Assembly (NCBI GenBank): GCA_002696035.1
Contig: NZQV01000007.1
Span: 1 to 64,000 of the forward strand
Source: Balneola sp.
Lineage (GTDB): Bacteria > Bacteroidota > Rhodothermia > Balneolales > Balneolaceae
Direction: 5' to 3'
Length of the DNA: 64,000 nucleotides
Each line of letters opens with the position of its first letter. The stretch's first letter is position 1. The notes beneath the pieces are model-generated. The model made no database searches, was not told where the DNA came from, and worked only from the letters and a program-made list of their open reading frames with translations. Positions 8,391-15,876 of this stretch are shown here, in pieces. The position numbers were made by a program, and so were the translations under genes.

Positions 8391-8645
8391 AAGTCAATAA
8401 AATAGAATATTTCTATAATAGGAATCTAAAGGCCCGTTATGCGCTGGGGCGTTATAGGGCTTCCCAATATCAAAAAATTGGATAGTCTACTTACAGCTTC
8501 AAATTTTCGATTGGGCGTAAGCTGATGTTCGTACTTTGATATTAAATTGGATTTCATCATGTGATCCTCATTATTTCAAGAATAACATGAATAGAACTTG
8601 CGTACGAAGCAAGTATAACCTCAACAGCGTTGGTTATATGCCAAT

Positions 8646-8652
8646 GTTAGGC
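8646..8652. repeat. GTTAGGC heptamer at start of cassette-like array
   Basis: GTTAGGC, followed by AACATTTGAC, lies 13 bp before the protease start. It matches the right-hand core (GTTRRRY) of integron attC sites. The left partner is not convincing. It sits amid small palindromes (8593-8638), and the stretch 8400-8665 holds no gene. Confidence 0.35.
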
Positions 8653-8665
8653 AACATTTGACAAA

Positions 8666-9379
8666 ATGAGCGATAAACCAATTCGAGATTATATTTTCCC
8701 TCTTATTAGAGCTAAAAGAATAGCGAATAAAATAAAAGAACCTGAATTAATTGGAACTGGATTTCTGATTGGTAAAAACGGATTTGCTTTAACTGCAGCC
8801 CACGTAATTGAACAACTGACAGATAATAAAAATAATGACGATGTCATTCTTGCTCTGTTTGTTGTAAATGGAAAATGGAATGCGATTGAAATCGCAAAAT
8901 ACGAGAAACATCCAAGCGAGGATATTGGAATAATATTACTTGATAATTATAAGCGTGAATCTTTTTTAAAGATTGTAAATACCTCTCATTTATCAGCTTG
9001 TGAATATCATTGTTGGGGATATCCTCACGAAGTAGCTAAAGAATTAAAGAAATTAGAAGAGAATGCACCTCAAAGACCAGATTTTATATTCACACAAGGA
9101 TATGTCCGAAGAAGAATCAACAATGAACTATATCCAACTATAATTTTTAGAGGAAAACAATTTTATGAATTGAGTGAAACTGTCGGCGGAGGAAATTCTG
9201 GAGCACCACTAATATATAAATTATCGGTAGGCAAAAATGTATGGGAAGTATTTGGAATTTACATTGGAGAAAAAAGTGAGGGAAATATTAGCTATGCAGT
9301 TAGGTCAGATGCTTTTGCAAATTGGATTCCTGAAATTTTGGATAAATCTATAGAAGATGAAAGTAAAAACGTCGCCTAA
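8666..9379 (+). CDS. Trypsin-like serine protease (cassette-borne)
   Basis: This 237-aa protein has a chymotrypsin/trypsin-2 fold signature. The triad appears as H46 (TAAHVIEQL), D86 (SEDIGIILLD) and S178 (GGGNSGAPL). No signal peptide is present, so it should act in the cytoplasm. The stop codon TAA lies inside the left core (GCCTAAC) of the attC-like site that follows, a typical integron-cassette layout. Cytoplasmic trypsin-like proteins of this kind occur in accessory and defence loci, but no partner is visible here, so the substrate is unknown. Confidence 0.82.
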   Translation: MSDKPIRDYIFPLIRAKRIANKIKEPELIGTGFLIGKNGFALTAAHVIEQLTDNKNNDDVILALFVVNGKWNAIEIAKYEKHPSEDIGIILLDNYKRESFLKIVNTSHLSACEYHCWGYPHEVAKELKKLEENAPQRPDFIFTQGYVRRRINNELYPTIIFRGKQFYELSETVGGGNSGAPLIYKLSVGKNVWEVFGIYIGEKSEGNISYAVRSDAFANWIPEILDKSIEDESKNVA

Positions 9380-9487
9380 CACCGTGTAAAAATAATTGCT
9401 TGGTTCTAGCCTACTCAGAAAATCCTACGGATTTTTCTCTGGTTCGTTCCATTTTAAGTAAGTTAGTTGCTTACACAAACACGTTAG
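9374..9487. repeat. attC-like site 1
   Basis: GCCTAACACCGTGTAA (9374-9389) pairs imperfectly with TTACACAAACACGTTAG ending near 9486. Inside are further complementary segments (CAGAAAATCC with GGATTTTTCTCTG). The length of about 114 bp, the RYYYAAC and GTTRRRY-like outer cores and the cruciform architecture match integron attC sites. Confidence 0.55.
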
Positions 9488-9512
9488 AATAGTTTCCAAT
9501 CCTTCCATAAAT

Positions 9513-9648
9513 CGCCCTATAACCAGCGTTTCAACGCGGACTTGGCCGCTTTTTGCCCTTGTAAAATTCATTGCCCAAAAAGAAATTCGGAGTATTATTA
9601 CATTACCAACCAATAAGGCCAAGCCGGTTAAACCGCAGGTCGTTAGGC
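9513..9648. repeat. attC-like site 2
   Basis: CCTATAACCAGCGTTTCAAC and the following ACTTGGCC pair, imperfectly, with GGCCAAGCCGGTTAAACC and CAGGTCGTTAGGC at the right end. It is separated from site 1 by only about 26 bp with no gene between. The next coding sequence starts 13 bp after it, as in cassette arrays. Confidence 0.55.
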
Positions 9649-9660
9649 TCATAAATAACC

Positions 9661-10251
9661 ATGGAAAGATTTACCAATTCAATTAATAAAAGCCTTGAAT
9701 CTAAAAATTGGTTTGCAGCTTTATTTATGACACTTGCATTGCATGACATTTGCGGCGCTCTTGAGGAGCCAAGCAGGCCTGTGGGTGAAAGATATAAAGA
9801 TTGGTTCAATAGGTTTCTAAAATCCAAGTACAATCCTGACACCATGTATGAATCAATGATGGTGTCATCTCCGGAAACTCTTGAAAATCTACCTGAAATG
9901 GTAGTAGAACAATTGAAAATCCACCCAACAATGCCTGCAACAGCATTCTCAGCAGAAGACTGTTATCGGCTTAGGTGCAAGTGCCTACATCAAGGCCTTC
10001 CAGAGAGAATGGAAAATGATCGAATACATTTTACTATACCTGACCCTACAGGCAGAATGGATTTTCATAGAAACAGTTTTAATGGCGTACTCCAACTTTC
10101 GATTGATGTTTTTTGCACTGATGTTTGTAATGCTGTAACAGAGTGGTCAAGTGAAGTACGTTCTAACACTGATGTACAGCAACGGATAGAAGATCTCATA
10201 AAAATATATGGCCTTGATGCAAAGGAATTGCCAATTGTTAATTATAAATAA
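9661..10251 (+). CDS. Hypothetical protein with R-x4-H motif
   Basis: The 196-aa protein is predominantly helical. Near residues 100-112 it has EDCYRLRCKCLHQG, which contains R105-x4-H110, the spacing used by HEPN-superfamily ribonucleases. The flanking helical context fits that fold loosely, but assignment to HEPN is only suggestive. It lies 13 bp after the attC-like site 2, consistent with cassette carriage. No signal peptide or membrane segment is seen. Confidence 0.6.
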   Translation: MERFTNSINKSLESKNWFAALFMTLALHDICGALEEPSRPVGERYKDWFNRFLKSKYNPDTMYESMMVSSPETLENLPEMVVEQLKIHPTMPATAFSAEDCYRLRCKCLHQGLPERMENDRIHFTIPDPTGRMDFHRNSFNGVLQLSIDVFCTDVCNAVTEWSSEVRSNTDVQQRIEDLIKIYGLDAKELPIVNYK

Positions 10252-10319
10252 GCCTGACGATGCGCATGAAGAGGGGAGTTCCTGCACCCTTTATGTACCA
10301 GGACGTTATTCCTTTATCT

Positions 10320-10805
10320 ATGATTAGACAATTTATTCTACTTATTTTGTTTTGCATGTATACATTCGGCTGTGAGGACACAGTCAATATCATCGAGGAC
10401 GCCAAAGAACCTGTTCATAACTTACAGATAAATGGTGAGGTTCAATTTTATGGAGAAATCTCATGGTCCACCTCTGATGACTCACTTAATTCAAAGATAA
10501 TGGTAGAGAATATCGGTACTGACACAGCCAGAATAGAAACAGGCCCCTGTGCATTCAACGTCATTGCTAATAATAAAAATAATGACCCGGTTTGGTATAA
10601 TCGGCCTCCAAGCAATTTTGTATGCTTTGATAAATTAATCACATACGAGATTGCACCGAAAGAGACAAAACAGCTCACTGATCAAATGTATATTAGTGGG
10701 AAAAATTGGTACTGGGATATTCCTGATGGCCAATGGGAATTTATAATAAAAAGCCGAACTAGGAACGGAGAATTAATTTCATTTGGTGCCAATGAATTAA
10801 AATAA
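10320..10805 (+). CDS. Hypothetical lipoprotein
   Basis: The 161-aa product begins MIRQFILLILFCMYTFGC, a hydrophobic signal ending in a lipobox-like Cys. The ATG at 10320 is chosen because the in-frame extension to 10260 would put a hydrophilic leader before the signal. The mature part is beta-rich with no recognised domain. A short cataacg/cgttatg inverted repeat follows, so it may be the last cassette of the array. Confidence 0.62.
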   Translation: MIRQFILLILFCMYTFGCEDTVNIIEDAKEPVHNLQINGEVQFYGEISWSTSDDSLNSKIMVENIGTDTARIETGPCAFNVIANNKNNDPVWYNRPPSNFVCFDKLITYEIAPKETKQLTDQMYISGKNWYWDIPDGQWEFIIKSRTRNGELISFGANELK

Positions 10806-10824
10806 ATTGGCTTTGTTAATAAGG

Positions 10825-10863
10825 CATAACGCGGACGCACCTCGCCCTCTCTAGTTCGTTATG
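10825..10863. repeat. Short attC-like inverted repeat
   Basis: CATAACG (10825-10831) and CGTTATG (10857-10863) enclose 25 bp. The outer heptamers fit attC core rules loosely, and the location just after a cassette-like gene fits. It is shorter than normal attC sites. Confidence 0.35.
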
Positions 10864-11015
10864 TTTTTCCAGAAATACTATGATTTTAAAGCAGTTTAGA
10901 CTCTTTTATGATTAGGGGAAAGCACTCATACTAAATACGGCCCGCCAAGGGCTTTTTAGTTACTAAAAACAGCGTATAGTGAGGGGTGCCATTTCATGTG
11001 TGGCAAAAAGTGGCG

Positions 11016-11120
11016 AAGTGGTAAAGAATTGAACAATAGTTCCTAACACTACCCGGAATGACACACCTATACAGTCATATATATCCTATCTAACAATTAA
11101 AGTTTAAATCTTTACCACTT
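11016..11120. repeat. 11-bp inverted repeat before the DUF932 gene
   Basis: AAGTGGTAAAG (11016-11026) and CTTTACCACTT (11110-11120) are perfect reverse complements 83 bp apart. Related words (GTGGCGAAGTGG, ACCACTATTTACC) lie nearby. The surrounding 495-bp gap (10806-11300) has no convincing gene. It also has a small GCCC/GGGC hairpin with a T tract near 10939-10957. A control region or second origin is possible. Confidence 0.4.
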
Positions 11121-11300
11121 AACCACTATTTACCATTCTATCTAAAAAAAGGATGAGCTCTGCTACATGTGGCATAATAATGGGGGTTAGATCGTACGAT
11201 ATAAGGTCATTAAACCAGTCTTTTACCCGATTTCCGAGAAATGTTGAGATTTCTTGGCATAAGAATACAGAACAAAAACCTGTAATTAAATCTTACTGTC

Positions 11301-12044
11301 ATGAACACTCAATTATTAACCCAGTGCGGATCTGAGCGGTGCAGCATAGAGCAGCTTCTTACGATCCCTGAACCTAAAAAGACAAAATCATATACCCCCC
11401 TAAATCACTATGATTTTGCAACCAATACCCGCAACATTGCCTCCAACCTTCTACAAGGATTTCAATTTGATGGAGATTCTTATGCCCTCAGTAGCGATGG
11501 TAACAAAATGTTTGGAGTGCTCACCTTTCGTAAAAAAACCACTCAACAGCCCGAAGAGCTAAAAGTGGCTATCGGAATTAGAAATAGTTTGGATAAATCT
11601 TTATCTGCGGCAGTAGTCGTGGGCAGTACCGTATTAGTATGCGATAATTTAATGTTCGCCGGAGATATAAAAGTGATGCGCAAACATCAAGGCTCCAATA
11701 TGCATGAAGATCTACACGATCAGATTGTAACGGCTATATATAAAAGCCAGCATCAGTTTACCCAGCTAGGGGAAGACATGCAGCGCATGAAACAAATCCC
11801 GATGCCCCGGAAACAGAAGTTTGAATTTTTGGGCATCCTGACTGGAGAGGGTATTCTCTCTCCTACCCAATCTACAGCCGCCTATCGAGAAGTTTGGGAG
11901 CCGGCGCATGAAGAGTTCGAGGCCGACTCATTATGGGCCGGATATAATTGCGCCACGGAAGCTCTTAAAAGTTCTCCGGTGCATCAGATCATACAACGTC
12001 ATAGCAAGTTGCATGAACTTACCCGCACGTTATATCTCAACTGA
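11301..12044 (+). CDS. DUF932 family phage/plasmid protein
   Basis: The 247-aa protein matches the DUF932 pattern. There is an N-terminal segment before HYDFATNTRNIA, a central IGIRNSLDKSLSAAVVVGSTVLVCDNL motif, and a helical C-terminus ending in HKLHELTRTLYLN-like residues. Members occur in phages, plasmids and integrative elements beside recombination genes, and their biochemical role is unknown. It uses TGA as a genuine stop, followed within 2 bp by the ATG of a small gene, which argues for an operon with the next genes. Confidence 0.78.
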   Translation: MNTQLLTQCGSERCSIEQLLTIPEPKKTKSYTPLNHYDFATNTRNIASNLLQGFQFDGDSYALSSDGNKMFGVLTFRKKTTQQPEELKVAIGIRNSLDKSLSAAVVVGSTVLVCDNLMFAGDIKVMRKHQGSNMHEDLHDQIVTAIYKSQHQFTQLGEDMQRMKQIPMPRKQKFEFLGILTGEGILSPTQSTAAYREVWEPAHEEFEADSLWAGYNCATEALKSSPVHQIIQRHSKLHELTRTLYLN

Positions 12045-12046
12045 CC

Positions 12047-12151
12047 ATGAAAAAACTCGAAGGTTTGATTTATATCGTCGGAGAGCTGGCTAAAGAAGTT
12101 GCGGTGTATCTGCTTAAAAAGTGGATAGAAGATAAAGAATGCAACAAATAG
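12047..12151 (+). CDS. Small hypothetical protein (34 aa)
   Basis: The ATG lies 2 bp after the DUF932 stop. The product (MKKLEGLIYIVGELAKEV, then LLKKWIEDKE) is an amphipathic-helix peptide ending in TAG. Tight spacing and plausible residue composition support translation, but no homologue family is recognised. A terminator follows at 12186. Confidence 0.45.
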   Translation: MKKLEGLIYIVGELAKEVAVYLLKKWIEDKECNK

Positions 12152-12185
12152 AACTTCAAGTAACGCACCCTATTACCCTTTAATG

Positions 12186-12213
12186 AAAGCCTCTGATACT
12201 CAGGGGCTTTTTT
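12186..12213 (+). terminator. Rho-independent terminator
   Basis: A 10-bp stem (AAAGCCTCTG / CAGGGGCTTT, one G-U pair) with a 5-base loop is followed by six T residues. It ends the DUF932 unit and shows that the next gene starts at 12246, not at the upstream in-frame ATG within the hairpin. Confidence 0.75.
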
Positions 12214-12245
12214 CTACAACCTATAACTACAAACATGAGATAACT

Positions 12246-12782
12246 ATGTCTATTACACAAACGCAATCACCAACAACGAACAAAGAATCTCTCTTTCAAA
12301 TCGGAGAGCATTTTTACGCCCTTGAGTCACTCCTAATTGATAACGAGGGAGAGATAGATGACACTATTGATCAGTGGCTGGAAGAGTATATCGCCAAAGA
12401 ATCTGAAAAGATGGACGCCTACTGCTATCTAATACAGAAGTTTCAGGAGATATCCGATGAAGCAAAGCGATTAGCCGAGCGCTCATCCTCCTATTCCAAG
12501 AAAGCCAGGTCTATGAAGGACAGGCTAAAGCTATATCTGGAGCGAAGAGGCAGGGATAAGGTAGAAACTAACAAGTTCACCATTACCGTCTGCCAGAATG
12601 GAGGTAAGCAACCCATCAAAGTATTTGATGAGGTATCTGTAGAGGAGTTGCCGAATCACTTTGCCAGGATAACTCGCGAACCTGATCTCGACGAAATTAG
12701 AACTGCTCTATTCGATGACAATGAGCAGGCGCAAAAAATAGCCACACTGCTTGAAAGAGGCACACACTTACGAATTAAATAA
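12246..12782 (+). CDS. Siphovirus Gp157-like protein
   Basis: The 178-aa protein has an N-terminal LFQIGEHFYALESLL segment, a long coiled-coil stretch (KESEKMDAYCYLIQKFQ...SYSKKARSMKDRLKLYLERRG) and a beta-rich C-terminus (KFTITVCQNGG). It resembles the phage Gp157 family, implicated in phage DNA metabolism or resistance. The start at 12246 follows the upstream terminator. The next ATPase gene follows after 13 bp, so the two are probably co-expressed as a recombination or annealing module. Confidence 0.75.
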   Translation: MSITQTQSPTTNKESLFQIGEHFYALESLLIDNEGEIDDTIDQWLEEYIAKESEKMDAYCYLIQKFQEISDEAKRLAERSSSYSKKARSMKDRLKLYLERRGRDKVETNKFTITVCQNGGKQPIKVFDEVSVEELPNHFARITREPDLDEIRTALFDDNEQAQKIATLLERGTHLRIK

Positions 12783-12795
12783 AACGGAGAACATT

Positions 12796-13509
12796 ATGTT
12801 TACCAAAGCAACACGAAAAGGAAAATTTATAAAACTCGCAATAACAGGACCAGCCGGCGCCGGCAAAACATACAGCGCATTACGACTGGCAAAGGGACTA
12901 ACAAAGAACGGGAAAATTGCCCTCATTGACACAGAGAATGAAAGTGCTAGCCTCTATGCTACGGACTTTGATTTTGACGTTATGAACGTAGAAGCCCCTT
13001 ATGAGATAAACAAGCTTGTACAGCCGGTAAAAGCTGCCCTAGAACAAGGCTACGACACCTTAGTCATTGACTCAGCTACGCATTTCTGGAACGGCATACT
13101 CGAGTATAAAACCAAACTCGACAAGCGGGGCGGTAACAGCTTTGCCAACTGGGCCGATGCCAACGTGCATTATGATCTCTTCTTGAGATCTATCCTGTTT
13201 TCCAAGATTCATGTAATAGTATGCATGAGAAGTAAGATGGAGTATGTACTTCAGGAAAACGAGAAAGGGAAAGCCGTTCCTCAGAAGATAGGTATGGCAC
13301 CAGTTATGAGAGACGGTGTAGAGTACGAGTTTACAACCGTATTCGACCTTGATATGAATCACCAAGCCCAAGCGAGTAAAGACCGGACCAACATGTTTGG
13401 TGATAGGATATTCCAGATTACTGAAGATACGGGGCAGTTATTCCATCACTGGCTGAATGAAAGCACCGAAAAGCATCAAATGATGTATGCTGATGCAGCC
13501 AATGGCTGA
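12796..13509 (+). CDS. RecA-like / Sak4-type AAA ATPase
   Basis: This 237-aa ATPase has Walker A GPAGAGKT (18-25) and Walker B-like DTLVIDSATHFW. Its architecture is the AAA_24 type found in phage Sak4-like single-strand annealing/recombinase proteins. The start at 12796 is preceded by a purine-rich CGGAGA sequence. It ends in TGA immediately before a strong terminator, so TGA is a real stop in this module. The likely role is homologous recombination or repair of element DNA. Confidence 0.78.
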   Translation: MFTKATRKGKFIKLAITGPAGAGKTYSALRLAKGLTKNGKIALIDTENESASLYATDFDFDVMNVEAPYEINKLVQPVKAALEQGYDTLVIDSATHFWNGILEYKTKLDKRGGNSFANWADANVHYDLFLRSILFSKIHVIVCMRSKMEYVLQENEKGKAVPQKIGMAPVMRDGVEYEFTTVFDLDMNHQAQASKDRTNMFGDRIFQITEDTGQLFHHWLNESTEKHQMMYADAANG

Positions 13510-13515
13510 CTCAGC

Positions 13516-13546
13516 GAAAGGAAGGGCAACACGTCCTTTCTTTTTT
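13516..13546 (+). terminator. Rho-independent terminator
   Basis: GAAAGGA (13516-13522) pairs with TCCTTTC (13534-13540) and is followed by six T residues, 7 bp after the ATPase stop. Confidence 0.75.
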
Positions 13547-13596
13547 AGGTTAGGTTTATAAACTATAACTACTTGAGCACTTGCTGAATTTTCTTT

Positions 13597-13872
13597 TTGA
13601 ATGGGGCTAAAAACAAATTAACTGTTCTGTCTGTAGGCTACCATGTGTCGATTCCGATATACCAGAATTCTGTAGAAAATGAAGACCGGATAAGAGAATA
13701 CTTAGGCTGTGGGCAAGATGTTGTTGATGAGTATCATGGCGGCCTTCTTAAGGTAGTTGAAGGAAATGATCCATTAGAGGAGCTAAAAGAAATAGGGGGC
13801 TGCTGTAACTCAGGTAAATTAAAAGTTAAAAATGATAAGGATAAATCAGCTCGAACCAAGATTATAGATTAG
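13597..13872 (+). CDS. Hypothetical protein (91 aa)
   Basis: The frame starts with TTG (13597) and encodes LTVLSVGYHVSIPIYQNSVENEDR, a cysteine-containing middle (YLGCGQD, GGCCNSGK) and a basic tail. No family was recognised. An in-frame TGA lies upstream at 13585, with no ATG between. The gene is convergent with the ubiquitin-like operon. It could be a small orphan gene or a spurious frame. Confidence 0.35.
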   Translation: MNGAKNKLTVLSVGYHVSIPIYQNSVENEDRIREYLGCGQDVVDEYHGGLLKVVEGNDPLEELKEIGGCCNSGKLKVKNDKDKSARTKIID

Positions 13873-13896
13873 ATTAAAATCGGTTTATAGATGCAA

Positions 13897-14316
13897 TTAA
13901 TTTTGTTCTTTGAATAATGTCACCAAGAATGTTTTAAATTTATGAAACAATTTTTCTCTATTTTCATCATTCTTCTGCTCAAAATGATGAGATTTTGTCT
14001 TCTGATCTGCCTCCCTTCCAGAATGAACTCTCTGCTCTGACCACCTTTCAGCCCAAATTACTTCCCCTTCTTTTACCCAGTAATGAGACTTACAATCAAA
14101 CTCCCAGTTTCCTATAGAAGGATATAGGGATACGGATTCGCCGTTATAGGTTAGCTTCCAATCGGTAGGAGATAATGGGGTAACTACTTGCTGATCACAG
14201 CCGCATACGCAGTTATGAACAGCCGTATCGTAATCTAACGAAATATAGATTACCCCATCCTCCATATCCTCATGTTCAGGGATGAATTCTACAAACTCAT
14301 GATCTATGATCTTCAT
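13897..14316 (-). CDS. DUF6527 family protein of ubiquitin-like operon
   Basis: The product of about 139 aa (start MKIIDHEFVEF; a 4-residue longer start at 14328 is possible) has a metal-binding-looking core HNCVCGCDQQV...PLSPTDWKL...SIGNWEFDCKSHYWV...GEVIWAE. The spaced Cys and His residues are typical of DUF6527. This family is found next to multiubiquitin and ThiF/E1-like genes. Its start overlaps the end of the upstream ThiF gene by about 20 bp, indicating translational coupling. The C-terminal 40 residues are charged. A role as ligase or processing partner is inferred from context only. Confidence 0.72.
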   Translation of the reverse strand: MKIIDHEFVEFIPEHEDMEDGVIYISLDYDTAVHNCVCGCDQQVVTPLSPTDWKLTYNGESVSLYPSIGNWEFDCKSHYWVKEGEVIWAERWSEQRVHSGREADQKTKSHHFEQKNDENREKLFHKFKTFLVTLFKEQN

Positions 14317-15475
14317 TGAACATCTCATTTACATTTGTGGAATAGAAGGCAGAAAACTCTCCCTCTTCATCCTGATAGAACTGAATATGTTTCTTCCACT
14401 TGATCACTGCCATGATTGCATTTAAGGCATTCAGGTCAGCGATTTGAATATTGGAAGCATATTCATCTGCATCCCGGTCCGTTAATGAAATACGGCTCGG
14501 GATGTGATCGGTCATTTGATCTGTGACCAATGTTGAACGGGCTGTTCCCAATAGGCTTTGACCTGCCACGGTCACATCAAGACCGACATCTATAAAAGGA
14601 ATCTTTTTGTCAATCAGGTAATCAATAATACCCTTCTTAGCAGAACCCTTGTCAATGCATAGGAATACAAAGTCCAACTCCTCTAACATGGACATATTTG
14701 ATTCATCCAGATATATGGGATGGGACTTTATCCCGTGGTGCATTTTTGAATAGATCATATTGAAGTAGCCCGTCTTAAAATACTGCCTGTCAAGCTGTTT
14801 TATGGTCGGAGCGCCGGGAGACCGGAAAGCATTGTGCTGCAAGAAACGGTCCCCATCATAAAGATGGATTTCTTGCACCGGTGTCTTGGCTACTTGATCG
14901 AGTACATAAGAACCCGTACCTCCAAGTCCAATTATTCCGATTTTATGCCCTTCCAGCTTCTCTGATATTACTCCTATTTCAGCACGAGTTGAATTCGTAT
15001 CAATGTAATTGAATACAGATTTGTCCTCCGGTACTTCAATAACCTCGTAAACTCTTGCCGTTTTCGAGGAGTCCATTGAAATTGCTGGCGCGGATATGAT
15101 TTCGATGTACCGTGTAATCTTATGGTGGTAATCTTTATACCCATGTGGTTTCGGTTTATTTGAAAAGGACCGATTCACTCTAATGTCAGTTGATAGGTTA
15201 CGGGTAGTTTGGTTGTGCTCTATTGCCGTAATTACGCTACCATCTTTATTACAGGGTTGATCACCAACAAAATGGATTACATGATTTTTCGGTTTAGCGG
15301 TTTTATTACCAGCCAGATCCAAATCCGTAACAAGAACCCCTTCTCCGATTTCGGAGGAGGAGTTCACATACGGAATACGGTGTACAAGCAAGTGCCCATC
15401 TCTGAGCTCTAACTTGTACCCTTCATCTTGTAGTCGTTTTAAATCAGAGCTATGATTTATCAGTGGCTGTGACAT
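14297..15475 (-). CDS. DUF6791-ThiF (E1-like adenylyltransferase)
   Basis: The 392-aa protein carries an N-terminal DUF6791 domain (about 10-150, with NHVIHFVGDQPCN) fused to a ThiF/E1-like adenylation domain (about 160-390). The nucleotide loop is GLGGTGS (183-189). A conserved acidic YDGD and RSPGA segment follows, and C273 (FVFLCIDKG) lies in the position of a candidate catalytic cysteine. E1-like enzymes adenylate the C-terminus of ubiquitin-like proteins. It overlaps the upstream multiubiquitin gene by 26 bp and the downstream DUF6527 gene by about 20 bp, so the three form one operon. Confidence 0.82.
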   Translation of the reverse strand: MSQPLINHSSDLKRLQDEGYKLELRDGHLLVHRIPYVNSSSEIGEGVLVTDLDLAGNKTAKPKNHVIHFVGDQPCNKDGSVITAIEHNQTTRNLSTDIRVNRSFSNKPKPHGYKDYHHKITRYIEIISAPAISMDSSKTARVYEVIEVPEDKSVFNYIDTNSTRAEIGVISEKLEGHKIGIIGLGGTGSYVLDQVAKTPVQEIHLYDGDRFLQHNAFRSPGAPTIKQLDRQYFKTGYFNMIYSKMHHGIKSHPIYLDESNMSMLEELDFVFLCIDKGSAKKGIIDYLIDKKIPFIDVGLDVTVAGQSLLGTARSTLVTDQMTDHIPSRISLTDRDADEYASNIQIADLNALNAIMAVIKWKKHIQFYQDEEGEFSAFYSTNVNEMFNEDHRS

Positions 15476-15731
15476 TGAACACCATCCCTTTTTTAATTAT
15501 GACTACATCACCTTTAACCATCACACCTTTAGGTTTTTGGTTAGCTCCCCGTTTATAGGTAACGGTATATACCATATGGGGTACGAATTTAGCTTCAGGA
15601 AAGGCAAGTTTTACAACTTGTTCGAATGAAAGCTTCTTTTTGGTTACTTCTTCTTTACGACCATTTACTATGATCTCTGTCGCCCTGGTATCGGGCTTCT
15701 TATCTTTAGATTTCTGTTCTTTCGTAGACAT
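15450..15731 (-). CDS. Multiubiquitin-domain protein
   Basis: The 93-aa protein has a charged N-terminal tail and one multiubiquitin-type beta-grasp domain (TEIIVNGRKEEV...LSFEQVVKLAFPEA...YTVTYKRGANQKPKGVMVKGDVVIIKKGMVFNV). This is the bacterial ubiquitin-like partner of ThiF/E1 proteins. It lacks a C-terminal Gly-Gly in the visible sequence (it ends NVTATDKS), so any conjugation would need a different terminus or mechanism. It is the first gene of the operon. Such operons are proposed antiviral or protein-modification systems; function here is inferred. Confidence 0.78.
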   Translation of the reverse strand: MSTKEQKSKDKKPDTRATEIIVNGRKEEVTKKKLSFEQVVKLAFPEAKFVPHMVYTVTYKRGANQKPKGVMVKGDVVIIKKGMVFNVTATDKS

Positions 15732-15737
15732 GCTTGT

Positions 15738-15793
15738 CTCCGTGTTTAAATGTTAGTAATTGACACGGAGCAGAAACCTTACTACATTGTAGT
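15738..15793 (-). promoter_or_regulatory. Leader and control region of the ubiquitin-like operon
   Basis: CTCCGTGT (15738-15745) and ACACGGAG (15763-15770) form an inverted repeat directly upstream of the start codon. The palindrome ACTACA-T-TGTAGT lies at 15781-15793. Both are upstream of the operon and could be an mRNA hairpin and a repressor operator. Confidence 0.4.
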
Positions 15794-15841
15794 GCTTAAA
15801 TACGCTGTAGCGCGGTTCTGAACCGTGTTATATGATTTTAG

Positions 15842-15876
15842 AAGGTCTAAGTATTCATATTACTTAGGCCTTTTTT
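15842..15876. terminator. Terminator-like hairpin
   Basis: A 12-bp stem (AAGGTCTAAGTA / TACTTAGGCCTT, one G-U) is followed on the plus strand by a T run. It separates the 57-aa gene from the ubiquitin-like operon. On the minus strand the trailing T tract is poor. Confidence 0.5.

Noticed and set aside
10252-10319. Third full attC site between the R-x4-H gene and the lipoprotein
   Set aside because: GCCTGAC and CGTTATT lack the AAC/GTT cores and do not pair convincingly.
11153-11335. A 60-codon frame before the DUF932 gene
   Set aside because: It overlaps the DUF932 start, lacks domain features and crosses a repeat-rich control region.
12183-12245. Extended start of the Gp157-like protein
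   Set aside because: The extra codons lie in a rho-independent terminator hairpin; the ATG at 12246 gives the family-like N-terminus.
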